In this document: positions 8,163 to 17,320 of the stretch, piece after piece
Position numbering within the stretch: position 1 is the first letter of the stretch
Layout of the letters: every line of letters starts with the position of its first letter
From: Bacillota bacterium
GTDB lineage: Bacteria; Bacillota; Clostridia; Lachnospirales; Lachnospiraceae
Reading direction: 5' to 3'
Length of the DNA stretch: 64,000 nucleotides
Assembly (NCBI GenBank): GCA_023434365.1
Contig: JAEYSV010000060.1
Location: forward strand, 30,318-94,317
Translations under genes and position numbers: made by a program
The notes under the pieces: generated by a model
The model's input: the letters and a program-made list of their open reading frames with translations, nothing else
What the model was told of the DNA's origin: nothing
Databases searched by the model: none

Positions 8163-10367
8163 ATGACGACGAAGCAAAAAATATCGCTAATATTCAAGTT
8201 GATTATTCTCCCGGTTGTGGGATGCACAATCGGCAGTTCTATAGCGCTTATCAATAATTTCAGGTCAGAAAGTAGGGCAGAGGTTGCAATAGAGAGTCAA
8301 AAAGATGATAAACCACTAATTATAGAGGCTATATGGATACGAGAGGATAAACATGCGACCTTATTTTTAAAGAAAGAACCGGATAAGACAGAGTTTGAAT
8401 ATGTAATTAGTGTAATAGGAGATCATGAACATAGCTATCAGGGAATCGCGCAAATCGATGAATCATATAAGCTAGAGGAAGGGGAATTATCGGTCTATTG
8501 CTGTAAAGACAATGGGATGATCCGATTTATTATGAGAGAGGATGAAAGCATTGTAATCAAAACAGATGAAATATTTCAACAACAGATAGAAGATATGAGT
8601 TTACCGGATGGAATATATCGTGCACTAAATACAAAAAAGGTTACACAATACTATCCTTATTTTACACATGTATTTACTGAGGAAGTCGAGATTGAAAAAT
8701 TGGATTATATAGAGATTGTGCCAGGGCAGCCTATTTATTATGAAATTTGGCGAGAAAGCTTAATGCCGATTCAATTACCTGTTGAAAGTACGATAACCCT
8801 TGATCCAGAGGTAGTTAGGCAGACACTTAAGCAAGTAACGGTGGATGAGCGACTCTCTTATAAAGAAATTATGAAAAACTGTTATTTCCGTTTTCAAGGA
8901 AGCTATATAGGCAGTAAATCATCAATAACAGATGATAAGCAATTCGAAGAGTATCATTTAAACAAGCGTAGCACACCGGATTCGTTGTTATGTGCAAATC
9001 AAGAGGATGAACAAAATATTATTGCAAAAAGAAAAGAGGTATTTGAATCGTCATCAGACAGCTTAGAGGGAGACGTAGAATTTGTATTATATCAAAATAA
9101 GGATACAGGCGGAGAATTTATAGGTATTTATCTCTCAGGAGGTCAATACCTGTCTGATGAGATCTCTTTATCTACTGGTACTTATGAAACAGGGTTTTAT
9201 TTTAATGAAATTGATTTAAGTAGCGGAGGGGTAGAGGATTCTTATACCTACGATGCTAAGGAGAATTTCATCAGAGTCACTGGGCAATGCAAACCATATT
9301 ACACGGATACAGGTGGATTGGCATCTAATATAGAGTATGATATTAATCTCTATTTTTCAGATACGGGAATCGTTTTAGCTGGCGGTACTATTACAGTAGA
9401 TGGTTATGGGAGTGAAAAACTGGAATATGAGTTAATTGCTACCGCAGTGGAAGCGCAGGCAGAGGGATTTAAAATAGCAGAATATGAATTCAAAGAAACG
9501 CTATTTGCTTACGAAAGTATCATTGAGCTACCCCCAAAGCAGATTAACGTAACAGACTATATTACATTACAAATGCCTTATTGGGAGAAAATTGGAGAAG
9601 GTTCGATACCAACATATGAAACCAGGTATAGAACTGTGGAAAACTACGTCTCAAGAAGGAAGAAATTAAAATCAAAACTTCATTGGGGAGCAGTTGACGT
9701 AGAAGTGCCAACAGAGTTAGAGACAGAACAACCTAAAGAGACAGAGTTAGAGACAGAAAAGCCAAGAGAAACAAAGTTAGAGACAGAAAAACCAATGGAA
9801 AGCCCAACGGAAAGCCCAACAGAAAAGCCAACGGAAAAGCCAATAGAAATTCCAACAAAAACTCCGCAATCCGGTGAAAATGAACCAAATTTAGTCAAAT
9901 ATGATTCCTCCAAAATTAAAGCAGAAGCATCCTCAGAATTAAGCAAAGGAAATGTGACTTATTCAGCCCATACGATGCTAGATGGATCTTATATAACAGC
10001 ATGGATGGAGGGGGTTAGCGGATATGGGGAAGGCGAAACCATCACCTTTTATTTTGATGAAACAGTTGATCTTGGAGAAATAAGAATTGCCAATGGTTAT
10101 CTTAACAAATGGACCACGTATGAAAATAATGCCAGAGTGAAAGAGATGGTAGTAGAGTTTTCCAATGGTGAATTTATTAAAGTATATCTAGATGACATGT
10201 ATTTTCAGGGAGTGGGTTCAACGGAGTATACGGATATCATTAAATTTGATGATAAGATAACCACAAACTACGTAACTATGACAATAGTTAGTGTAAATGA
10301 GGGTGAGGAACATGAAAATACCTGTATTACGGAGATGGAATTTTTTGTTTATGAGGAGGATGAATGA
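8163..10367 (+). CDS. Large anchored surface protein with C-terminal discoidin-like domain
   Basis: The protein has 734 residues with one N-terminal membrane segment. Residues of about 50-500 form an unrecognised, beta-rich region. A linker at about 515-575 is rich in E, T, K and P (repeats of ELETEKP and SPTEKP), as in wall-spanning stalks. The last 155 residues (AESSSELSKGNVTYSAHTMLDG-like start, AWMEGVSGYGEGETITFYF, DLGEIRIANGY) look like a discoidin or NADase-type glycan-binding fold. I chose the ATG at 8163, eight bases after AGTGAG; a GTG at 8154 is in frame. Its stop overlaps the following gene by four bases. Substrate unknown. Confidence 0.72.
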   Translation: MTTKQKISLIFKLIILPVVGCTIGSSIALINNFRSESRAEVAIESQKDDKPLIIEAIWIREDKHATLFLKKEPDKTEFEYVISVIGDHEHSYQGIAQIDESYKLEEGELSVYCCKDNGMIRFIMREDESIVIKTDEIFQQQIEDMSLPDGIYRALNTKKVTQYYPYFTHVFTEEVEIEKLDYIEIVPGQPIYYEIWRESLMPIQLPVESTITLDPEVVRQTLKQVTVDERLSYKEIMKNCYFRFQGSYIGSKSSITDDKQFEEYHLNKRSTPDSLLCANQEDEQNIIAKRKEVFESSSDSLEGDVEFVLYQNKDTGGEFIGIYLSGGQYLSDEISLSTGTYETGFYFNEIDLSSGGVEDSYTYDAKENFIRVTGQCKPYYTDTGGLASNIEYDINLYFSDTGIVLAGGTITVDGYGSEKLEYELIATAVEAQAEGFKIAEYEFKETLFAYESIIELPPKQINVTDYITLQMPYWEKIGEGSIPTYETRYRTVENYVSRRKKLKSKLHWGAVDVEVPTELETEQPKETELETEKPRETKLETEKPMESPTESPTEKPTEKPIEIPTKTPQSGENEPNLVKYDSSKIKAEASSELSKGNVTYSAHTMLDGSYITAWMEGVSGYGEGETITFYFDETVDLGEIRIANGYLNKWTTYENNARVKEMVVEFSNGEFIKVYLDDMYFQGVGSTEYTDIIKFDDKITTNYVTMTIVSVNEGEEHENTCITEMEFFVYEEDE

Positions 10368-11764
10368 TGCCTGATAAAACACCAAAAAGTAAAGTATGGG
10401 TTTCAGTCGTGGGAATTTTTACGATGATTAGTATGATAGTTGTTTCTTACTTTTCGGTAGGAGCGATTACCGGGCGATATGCAGAGAAAGTTAATCAGCA
10501 TTCAGAGGGTGGTACTTCTTCCAAAATATCAGGAGAGGTTGATTATGCTCTGGAGTATGCGATCTCCGTAGTCACTACAAAAAAGGAGGAGAATGTAATC
10601 AATGTGAATTCAATTCCATGTAATTCGCATACTGGAACGGAAGAAATGCCTTCTGGAGGCGGTAAAGCGCTCTTTAAGACATGGGTTCCAATCTGCGATG
10701 GAGCACGGATTTATGATGGTTGTGTTCAGGCAGCCATCGATAAGGAAACTGGTGAACTAGTAATTAACAATACAGAAGGAGGCAATCAGTTTGCGATAGA
10801 AGATGGAACAAAACTAGGAGCTTTTAATGAGACCTGTGGTTCAGGAAACTATATCTATTATATGTATGGACCAAAGGATGCCTGTAATGGTAAAGAGGGA
10901 ACTCTGGTTCAAATGAATGCCACAACAGGAGAAAAGAAAGAGATTAAACTTTCAGACGAGCAAATACTTGATTTTGTTACCTATGATAATGGTAAAATAT
11001 ATGTTCAGAGTGGAGATAGAGCACCCTATTTTTGGTGTGTGGATGAAGAAACGATGGAAGTAAGTGAATTTCAGATTGCAGAACAAGAGTATATGTATTA
11101 TAAAATAGGGTTTATAGTAAAAAATGGAGTGCTATATATTCCAAGGGTAGAAGGCATATATGAAGATGGTTATAAGAAAGAACATCGATATAGCATATAT
11201 AGCTATGATATAAAGACAGGGAATGGCAAAGTAGAAAAAGCATTTGGTGAAATGAGTGCACAATTAGAGGCTAGAGAATTCGAGGTAAATAGAATGGCAT
11301 TGGCATCTACGAAGGAGGGATTTGTATTTTCTAATGATACAGGTATTTATTCTGTGGACGATAGTTTACAAAACCCAATTCAATTAGTAGATAGTAGCTA
11401 TTCTTTTTGGCGATGTGATTCGGGATATTTGTATTATAAATTGAAAGAAGATAAAAGCTACTCACTATATCGTGTGAGGATAGACAATACAGAACGACAA
11501 AAAATAGAACCATTTACCATAAATGGTTCATATATAGTAAAACCAGGGGTAAATTGTAATAATGGTGTTATGTGCTGTTATTATTATGAAGAGGGTGATT
11601 CATTAGATGGAATTGCCAATGCCCAAAATAGTGTGTTTGTGATTTTGACGGAGGAGGAGGTTAGTTATGTGCTTGCAGATGATTTTCAAGATAGGAGTTC
11701 CTTCTTACCAAATAGAAACTATATAAGATACGATGTAAAGATTCCATGGGTAAAGATTGAGTAA
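10364..11764 (+). CDS. Anchored extracellular beta-propeller-like protein
   Basis: This 466-residue protein has one N-terminal membrane segment (about 11-33) and an extracellular domain made of repeating short beta units (NYIYYMYG, GKIYVQSGD, GVLYIPRVEG, GFVFSNDTGIYSVD, GYLYYKLKED), the look of DUF5050/propeller proteins. It overlaps the stop of the discoidin-like protein, so the two are translationally coupled. The function is unknown; binding of a surface or cell-wall ligand is plausible. A strong terminator lies 53 bases after the stop. Confidence 0.7.
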   Translation: MMPDKTPKSKVWVSVVGIFTMISMIVVSYFSVGAITGRYAEKVNQHSEGGTSSKISGEVDYALEYAISVVTTKKEENVINVNSIPCNSHTGTEEMPSGGGKALFKTWVPICDGARIYDGCVQAAIDKETGELVINNTEGGNQFAIEDGTKLGAFNETCGSGNYIYYMYGPKDACNGKEGTLVQMNATTGEKKEIKLSDEQILDFVTYDNGKIYVQSGDRAPYFWCVDEETMEVSEFQIAEQEYMYYKIGFIVKNGVLYIPRVEGIYEDGYKKEHRYSIYSYDIKTGNGKVEKAFGEMSAQLEAREFEVNRMALASTKEGFVFSNDTGIYSVDDSLQNPIQLVDSSYSFWRCDSGYLYYKLKEDKSYSLYRVRIDNTERQKIEPFTINGSYIVKPGVNCNNGVMCCYYYEEGDSLDGIANAQNSVFVILTEEEVSYVLADDFQDRSSFLPNRNYIRYDVKIPWVKIE

Positions 11765-11817
11765 GTCAGGAGAAAATTTAACTTGACATAGTCATGGTTA
11801 TTAACTATCATTATCAG

Positions 11818-11862
11818 CGTTATCCAAGTACTTTTTGATGTACTTGGATAACGTTTATTTTG
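11818..11862 (+). terminator. Strong terminator after the surface-protein unit
   Basis: CGTTATCCAAGTAC and GTACTTGGATAACG form a perfect 14-bp stem around TTTTTGAT, followed by a T-rich run. Confidence 0.9.
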
Positions 11863-11916
11863 TTTGAGTTATACTTAGATTATACTTGAATTAAGAAACG
11901 GGAGACATAAAGACAG

Positions 11917-13284
11917 ATGGAAAAAACAGCAAAATTAACAGAGGGAAGTATCATTAAGACAATGTTCAAGCTCGCACTTCCGATTATGGGGACAAGTTTT
12001 GTTCAAATGGCTTATAACCTTATCGATATGATATGGGTTGGGAAAATTGGAACAGGAGCAGTGGCAGCAGTAGGGACTGCTGGATTTTTCACCTGGTTAG
12101 CGAATGCATTTATACTGATTCCAAAGATAGGGGCAGAGGTTGGAGTAGCGCAGTCCACTGGCCAAAATGATATGAAGGAAGTAAAAAAATATATCAAACA
12201 TAGTATCCAGATGGTAATATGTCTTGCACTAATCTATGGATTTATCATGATTGCATTTCGCAATGGATTAATTGATTTTTTCAGGCTCGAAAAAGAAGAA
12301 ATCATTCGGGATGCGATTACGTATTTGGTTGTTATTTCCTTAGGGTTTGTATTTTATTTTATCAATCCAGTATTTACTGCGATTTTTAATGGATATGGAG
12401 ATAGCAAAACGCCATTTGTAATCAATTCAGTAGGACTTATTGTTAATTTAGTACTTGATCCGTTATTAATTATGGGTATTGGGTCTTTTCCAAGATTAAA
12501 TGTACTTGGTGCTGCGATAGCTACGGTAATTGCACAAGCGGTTGCTACGCTTTTGTTTGTTATAAAGGCGAGAAAATCATTGGCGATTTTTTCAGACATT
12601 CACCTATTCAAAAAACCAGATCTACCTCATATTCGAAGAATTGTTAAGTTAGGTATGCCAACTGCTCTTCAAAGTGGAATTTTTTCAATTATCGGCATGG
12701 TAATAGCGAGAATTATTGCTCAGTGGGGACCTACACCGATTGCGGTGCAAAAAGTTGGCTCACAGATTGAAGCAATATCCTGGTTGACAGCAGGGGGATT
12801 CCAAACTGCTATGAGCGCCTTTGTTGGACAAAATTATGGTGCTAGGAAATGGGATAGAGTATATAAAGGTTATTATGTGGGAATGGGTATTGTATCTTGT
12901 ATCGGGATATTTGCTACCGCGCTGCTATACTTTGGTGCAGGACCTCTATTTGCTATTTTTATAGAAGAGGAGGAGGCAATACAATACGGTATTGAATACC
13001 TTAAGATACTAGCCTATTCCCAGTTGTTTATGTGTATAGAGATAACTACCGCCGGGGCATTTAATGGACTTGGTAAAACGATTCCTCCTTCTATCGTTGG
13101 TATCTTATTCAATGTTCTGAGAATTCCATGTGCACTTATATTGTCCTCTACAGGCATGGGTCTTAATGGAATCTGGTGGACAATCAGTATTACAAGTATT
13201 TTTAAGGGCGTTGTATTAACAATATGGTATATTGTCTTACAAAGAAAGCAAAGGAAGGCGATATACAACAAGCCACATATCTAA
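11917..13284 (+). CDS. MATE family efflux transporter
   Basis: The protein has 455 residues with about 12 membrane helices in two similar halves. The N-terminal segment (GSIIKTMFKLALPIMGTSFVQMAYNLIDMIWVGKIG) and the start of the second half (IVKLGMPTALQSGIFSIIGMVIA) are typical of MATE drug/sodium antiporters of the NorM/DinF class. It is preceded by GGGAGACA and is followed by a convergent PadR-type regulator that may or may not control it. A second MATE gene lies at 38339. The substrate cannot be predicted. Confidence 0.92.
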   Translation: MEKTAKLTEGSIIKTMFKLALPIMGTSFVQMAYNLIDMIWVGKIGTGAVAAVGTAGFFTWLANAFILIPKIGAEVGVAQSTGQNDMKEVKKYIKHSIQMVICLALIYGFIMIAFRNGLIDFFRLEKEEIIRDAITYLVVISLGFVFYFINPVFTAIFNGYGDSKTPFVINSVGLIVNLVLDPLLIMGIGSFPRLNVLGAAIATVIAQAVATLLFVIKARKSLAIFSDIHLFKKPDLPHIRRIVKLGMPTALQSGIFSIIGMVIARIIAQWGPTPIAVQKVGSQIEAISWLTAGGFQTAMSAFVGQNYGARKWDRVYKGYYVGMGIVSCIGIFATALLYFGAGPLFAIFIEEEEAIQYGIEYLKILAYSQLFMCIEITTAGAFNGLGKTIPPSIVGILFNVLRIPCALILSSTGMGLNGIWWTISITSIFKGVVLTIWYIVLQRKQRKAIYNKPHI

Positions 13285-13373
13285 AGGCAGGATAGAGCGT
13301 ATTCCATAACGGATGCGCTCTTGTTTATGTGCGCCAATTAGTATTTCATTTCGTCAATAATCGCTTACAGATA

Positions 13374-13679
13374 CTAAGATATCTCTTTAAATAATTCATA
13401 GGCTTTCTTTCTAGCTTCTTCTAAAACAACAATGCCAAGCTCTGTTATCTTATAATATTTTCTTATTTTCCCATCAACCGTTCGCTCCTCTTTTTCAAGG
13501 AGTCCACTAGATTCCATGTTGTGTAAAAGAGGGTATAACGTTCCAGGGCTCATATCATACCCATGCTCGCTAAGTTCTTCAATCATCCAGACACCGTAAA
13601 AAGGTTCTTTTTTTGCATGATGAAGAATGTGTATCTGAATAAAACCTAGGAAAAATTTCCTCATAATTTTGTCTTGCAT
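13374..13679 (-). CDS. PadR family transcriptional regulator
   Basis: The protein has 101 residues. The winged-helix core is clear (FIQIHILHHAKKEPFYGVWMIEELSEHG, then DMSPGTLYPLLHNMESSGLL) with wing KIRKYYKITELG. AAGGATGG precedes the ATG. It is read divergently from the chromate transporter gene, and a perfect 17-base palindrome sits in the shared intergenic region, so autoregulation and control of the transporter are both likely. This arrangement of PadR and chromate transporter is known in other bacteria. Confidence 0.92.
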   Translation of the reverse strand: MQDKIMRKFFLGFIQIHILHHAKKEPFYGVWMIEELSEHGYDMSPGTLYPLLHNMESSGLLEKEERTVDGKIRKYYKITELGIVVLEEARKKAYELFKEIS

Positions 13680-13708
13680 TACTAACCATCCTTATAGTAT
13701 AATTTGTT

Positions 13709-13725
13709 ATATCGAAGTTCGATAT
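13709..13725. promoter_or_regulatory. Perfect palindrome between padR and the chromate transporter gene
   Basis: ATATCGAAGTTCGATAT is an odd-length perfect palindrome 30 bases upstream of the padR start. A second, weaker echo (ATATCGGAATATGATAT) overlaps it at 13723-13739. It is a good candidate operator for the adjacent PadR protein. Confidence 0.6.
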
Positions 13726-13919
13726 CGGAATATGATATTATTATAACACCATATCATTCATAGTTCAAGTTCTTGGGGACATAATTATTACTACCCAGTA
13801 TGAAGAGAACTATGTAAAATGCCTTCTTTGAATATAAAATCATGAAAAGATTACACTCAAATTAAGGATATCATACACAATAACCACCAGAATTTTAACC
13901 GTTGAAAGGAATGATTCCT

Positions 13920-15119
13920 ATGAAGAATGAAAGAAAATTAGAAAAAAACCATAGAGTCCCGTGGGGAACCTTCCTAAAAGATGTATTTATATGCTCTTTG
14001 GGAGCATATGGAGGCCCGGAAGCTCACTATGGCGTTTTTACAGATCAATTGGTTGTAAAGAAAAAATATTTGACGGAGGAGGAGCTGGTTGAACTTATTG
14101 CTTTAACTGGTATCTTACCTGGTCCGAGTAGTACGCAGACAATCGTAGCGATTGGTCATAAAATGGGAGGACCATTGCTAGCACTCTTAACAATGTTGGT
14201 TTGGGCTTTGCCTGTACTTATTTTGATGACGTTACTATCATTTCTTAGTCAATTTTTAAGTAGAACAAATTTATCTCAGGATGGACTTCGCTATATCGGA
14301 CCAATGGCAGTGGGATTTATTATAGTAGCTGCATACCGTATTGGACGGAAAGTAGTAACCGATAAAATTACTTTATTACTCCTTTTATTTGGAGCTATCA
14401 CCACTTATTTTATTCGACAGCCTTGGATATACCCGATAGTACTAATTATTGGAGGAGCCGTTAGTGTTGCTACTTCAAAAGAGAAAAACCTTTGGAACCG
14501 TGTGAAACTAAACCCTCCTTGGCGTTATCTGACTACCTTTGGAATTTTTGCTTTTGGAAGCCTACTACTAACATTGATTTCGAAGAATAGAATTCTACAT
14601 TTGTTTGAAAGTTTTTACCGTTATGGGTACTTGGTTATTGGTGGCGGACAGGTGGTCGTACCTCTTATGTATAGTGAATTAGTAGAAGTGAATCAATATA
14701 TGACAAATCAAGAATTTTTGACTGGATTTGGTCTTGTACAGGGTTTACCTGGACCTATGTTTAGTTTTAGTGCTTATGCTGGTGGCATGGCAGCTCGAGG
14801 TGGAGGTGCTGTAACCCAGGTACTAGGTGCTATCGCAGGCGGAATTGGAATCTTCTTGCCAGGGCTACTTTTAATTTACTTTATCTACCCAATATGGGAG
14901 AACTTAAAGAAGATTAAAGGAATAAAAATATCATTGCGAGGAATTACAGCTGTTGCAGGTGGATTAATAACCGTAGCTGCAATCATCTTAATGCAAAAAA
15001 GTGGGTTTGTGATTGATAATGTTATTATTACACTTGTGACGGTAGCCCTATTATTACTTAAGAAAATACCAGCACCATTAATCGTTGTAGCTGTGATAGC
15101 AGCCGGTTTTATTCTATAA
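13920..15119 (+). CDS. chrA: Chromate transporter, two-domain form
   Basis: The protein has 399 residues and two homologous CHR domains. The first half carries the motif GGPEAHYGVF and PGPSSTQ, and the second half repeats it as GGGQVVVPLMYSEL and PGPMFSFSAYAGG. About ten membrane helices are visible. CHR proteins export chromate or related oxyanions from the cytoplasm. The natural substrate in an anaerobe is uncertain. The start at 13920 is nine bases after AAAGGA; earlier in-frame starts lie on top of that site. It is divergent from a PadR regulator. Confidence 0.9.
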   Translation: MKNERKLEKNHRVPWGTFLKDVFICSLGAYGGPEAHYGVFTDQLVVKKKYLTEEELVELIALTGILPGPSSTQTIVAIGHKMGGPLLALLTMLVWALPVLILMTLLSFLSQFLSRTNLSQDGLRYIGPMAVGFIIVAAYRIGRKVVTDKITLLLLLFGAITTYFIRQPWIYPIVLIIGGAVSVATSKEKNLWNRVKLNPPWRYLTTFGIFAFGSLLLTLISKNRILHLFESFYRYGYLVIGGGQVVVPLMYSELVEVNQYMTNQEFLTGFGLVQGLPGPMFSFSAYAGGMAARGGGAVTQVLGAIAGGIGIFLPGLLLIYFIYPIWENLKKIKGIKISLRGITAVAGGLITVAAIILMQKSGFVIDNVIITLVTVALLLLKKIPAPLIVVAVIAAGFIL

Positions 15120-15139
15120 ATACGAATGTAAAGAATGAT

Positions 15140-15173
15140 AAGTCCTTCAGACTAATGCGCTGAGGGACTTTTT
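15140..15173 (+). terminator. Terminator after the chromate transporter gene
   Basis: AAGTCCTTCAG and CTGAGGGACTT pair around a short loop and end in TTTTT. Confidence 0.85.
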
Positions 15174-15292
15174 AGCGCTGCATTTTTATGATTAGGTAGA
15201 ATTCTATTTTATAAAATGTGAAAATATTATATGGAAAATATCGACTTTTTTCAAGTAAAGACATATAATATCTTCATTAGAGGAGGTGCTAA

Positions 15293-15757
15293 ATGGATCA
15301 TAATATAAACTTGGTTCTAGAAAAAAAAGATTATGAAGAGATACTCAATCTTCAAAAGCTCGCTTACCAAACGGAAGCAGAGATTTATAATGATTATTAT
15401 ATTCCACCGCTTATGCAGACATTAGATGAATTCGTAGAGGAAGCCAGCCAGTCAACAATACTTAAGTATACGGAACATAACTTTATAATTGGGTCAGTTA
15501 GGGCTTATCAAAAGAATGGCACTTGTTACATAGGCAAATTAATCGTACATCCTGATTACAGAAACAAAGGAATTGGTAAAAAACTACTAGCTGCGATTGA
15601 GGAGCATTATGAGGGACTTCGCTATGAGCTTTTTACAGGTAATCGAAGTGAAAAAAACCTGGCTATATATGAAAAGGCTGGCTATCGTATCTTCAAGATA
15701 GAAAGAGTAAATGAGAGTCTAAGTCTTGTGTATCTGGAAAAATTAAGTCAAAGCTAA
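15293..15757 (+). CDS. GNAT family N-acetyltransferase
   Basis: The protein has 154 residues with the GNAT core: acetyl-CoA binding motif A reads GKLIVHPDYRNKGIGKKLL (R/Q-x-x-G-x-G/A as RNKGIGK), followed by the motif B strand and helix FTGNRSEKNLAIYEKAGYRIF. A strong GAGGAGG site precedes the ATG. It lies 20 bases before another GNAT gene, suggesting a two-gene unit. The acceptor substrate cannot be told from sequence. Confidence 0.9.
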   Translation: MDHNINLVLEKKDYEEILNLQKLAYQTEAEIYNDYYIPPLMQTLDEFVEEASQSTILKYTEHNFIIGSVRAYQKNGTCYIGKLIVHPDYRNKGIGKKLLAAIEEHYEGLRYELFTGNRSEKNLAIYEKAGYRIFKIERVNESLSLVYLEKLSQS

Positions 15758-15777
15758 GATTATGGGAGGATGAGGTC

Positions 15778-16233
15778 ATGGCAATAAATATACGAACTGC
15801 GACATCAGATGATATTATGAGTCTTGTTGATTGCAGAGAAGATTTTATTTTTGAAGTATCTGGGCAACCATTGCCCAACCATATTAAGGAGTCAATGAGT
15901 ACCTATATAAAAGAAAATATAGATACTGATTCGTTCGTGTGTTATATAGCAACAGATGACGAAAAAATCATAGCAATGGTGATGCTTTGTACCTATCATA
16001 TCGTTCCAAAACTAAATAATAGCACTGGCAAAGTTGGCTATGTTCAAAATGTATATACATTGAAGGAATATAGAGGGCAAGGATTAGCGAAAGAGCTAAT
16101 GAACAGACTGATTGAAACAGCCAAGAATATAGGGGTAAATGAGATATTATTAAATGCAGAGGAAAAGGCAGTCCCCCTCTATCAAAGTTTAGGATTTCAG
16201 CTAATTGACCGTGAAATGATGTTGAGATTTTAG
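15778..16233 (+). CDS. GNAT family N-acetyltransferase
   Basis: The protein has 151 residues. Motif A reads VQNVYTLKEYRGQGLAKEL (YRGQGLA is the pyrophosphate loop) and motif B is EILLNAEEKAVPLYQSLGF. It follows the first GNAT gene by 20 bases with its own GGGAGGA site. The two proteins are not close copies of each other. Substrate unknown. Confidence 0.9.
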   Translation: MAINIRTATSDDIMSLVDCREDFIFEVSGQPLPNHIKESMSTYIKENIDTDSFVCYIATDDEKIIAMVMLCTYHIVPKLNNSTGKVGYVQNVYTLKEYRGQGLAKELMNRLIETAKNIGVNEILLNAEEKAVPLYQSLGFQLIDREMMLRF

Positions 16234-16243
16234 GGTAATAACA

Positions 16244-16285
16244 AAAAGCTTCATGAAGGTATTTGATACCATCATGGAGCCTTTT
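16244..16285. terminator. Bidirectional terminator between convergent genes
   Basis: AAAAGCTTCATGAAGGTAT pairs with ATACCATCATGGAGCCTTTT. T runs on both sides make it usable from either direction. Confidence 0.8.
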
Positions 16286-17012
16286 ATTTATCGTTATTAT
16301 CATCATGCTTGGAATGTTCAAGTTCAATTGAGGAAAGATTTGCAAAGAACTCAATGGCTTTAAGGTAGAGTTCATTTATCATCTGGCTATTCTGTAATCT
16401 GGTCTGACTAGCAGAAGCATTTTCTTGAACTGCACTTTTATTAACCAATTGCTGATAATTATGTAGGGTTTTGTTCATGTAATTGATGATATCAACACGC
16501 ATCTTTGCCATATCAAGATTGCTATTAATAGTATTATTCGTGTTTAATTCAGTCTCAATGGCTTCATCCTCAACTGCATCCGCTATTTTTTTGTTACTAA
16601 TAAAGTCTTTCGTATTAGTTATTGCCACTTCACTAGTAAGAGAGGATTCTTTTGCGAATCGTTTCTGAAGCTTATGTAGTTGCAGGTGTAAATCTTCATT
16701 CTCGTTACCCAAATAAGTAATTCGATTACGCAACTCTTTATTTTGCTGATATAGCACCTCAAATTCTTTTGTAAGGGTTGAGATTTGGACGAGTAACTCG
16801 GCTTTCTCTTTGTTGATTTTAATTAGATCAGTCTCAAGTTTCTTTATATCTTCTTCTACGAGAATAGACTTGGCACTTTTTTGACCTATAGTATTTTTGA
16901 TTTGAGTTTTTAATGTAGTAATAGTAGCATTAAGGCTTTCATTTTCTTCTCGAAGTGCATCTATTATTACATTTACCTCTGCAATCTTATAACCAAATAA
17001 ACTCTTTTTCAT
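16284..17012 (-). CDS. DivIVA-like coiled-coil protein
   Basis: The protein has 242 residues. The first 25 residues (SLFGYKIAEVNVIIDALREENESL) resemble the DivIVA/GpsB N-terminal module, in which F-x-GY-x-x-x-EV precedes a helix. Residues 20-115 are continuous heptad coiled coil, and the remainder is charged and probably partly disordered. DivIVA-like proteins mark curved membrane or the division site. The gene is divergent from the exopolysaccharide cluster, which may mean a link to cell-surface placement of that machinery, but this is speculative. The AGAGG site is 13 bases from the start, and a three-codon ORF (ATG GCC ATA TGA) overlaps the start codon. Confidence 0.6.
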   Translation of the reverse strand: MKKSLFGYKIAEVNVIIDALREENESLNATITTLKTQIKNTIGQKSAKSILVEEDIKKLETDLIKINKEKAELLVQISTLTKEFEVLYQQNKELRNRITYLGNENEDLHLQLHKLQKRFAKESSLTSEVAITNTKDFISNKKIADAVEDEAIETELNTNNTINSNLDMAKMRVDIINYMNKTLHNYQQLVNKSAVQENASASQTRLQNSQMINELYLKAIEFFANLSSIELEHSKHDDNNDK

Positions 17013-17320
17013 ATGGCCATTTTACCTCTTTAATTACAGATTTTTATGTAAGCAGGATCATCGGGTTAGTCTTAATCTATAGAATCACTGATTCAATGCG
17101 TTAATTTCATCTTATCTTAAGAATTATAAATTGTCAACAATATACACAGTTCCCTATCTATGGTGCGACATTTTAAGATATATCTCTTGCTTTACTTACA
17201 TTATTATGTAAAATTGTAAAAGATTCGAAAAAACTTGCAAGTTAAAATTCTTTATACTATCATATTAATAAGTACACTAAGGCGTACTAGAATCTATACA
17301 TACATAGGAGATATGATTTA
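17013..17320. other. Divergent intergenic region of the polysaccharide cluster
   Basis: This 308-base gap has no ORF. It holds the promoter at 17235-17263, a perfect inverted repeat TTACAT-TATT-ATGTAA at 17196-17211 just upstream of it (candidate operator), and a short inverted repeat AGTAC-N7/8-GTACT in the 5' leader near 17272-17289. I see no c-di-GMP riboswitch here. Confidence 0.5.
17235..17263 (+). promoter_or_regulatory. Putative sigma-A promoter of the Pel-type cluster
   Basis: A -35 box TTGCAA at 17235 and a -10 box TATCAT at 17258 are separated by 17 bases, placing the transcript start about 50 bases before the first gene. Confidence 0.5.

Noticed and set aside
9680..9946. Open frame of 88 codons on the minus strand
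   Set aside because: It is the mirror of the E/T/K/P-rich stalk repeat in the plus-strand gene; its repetitive product has no independent support.
17013..17320. c-di-GMP riboswitch before the Pel cluster
   Set aside because: I looked for the type I and type II core sequences because of the PelD link and saw neither.
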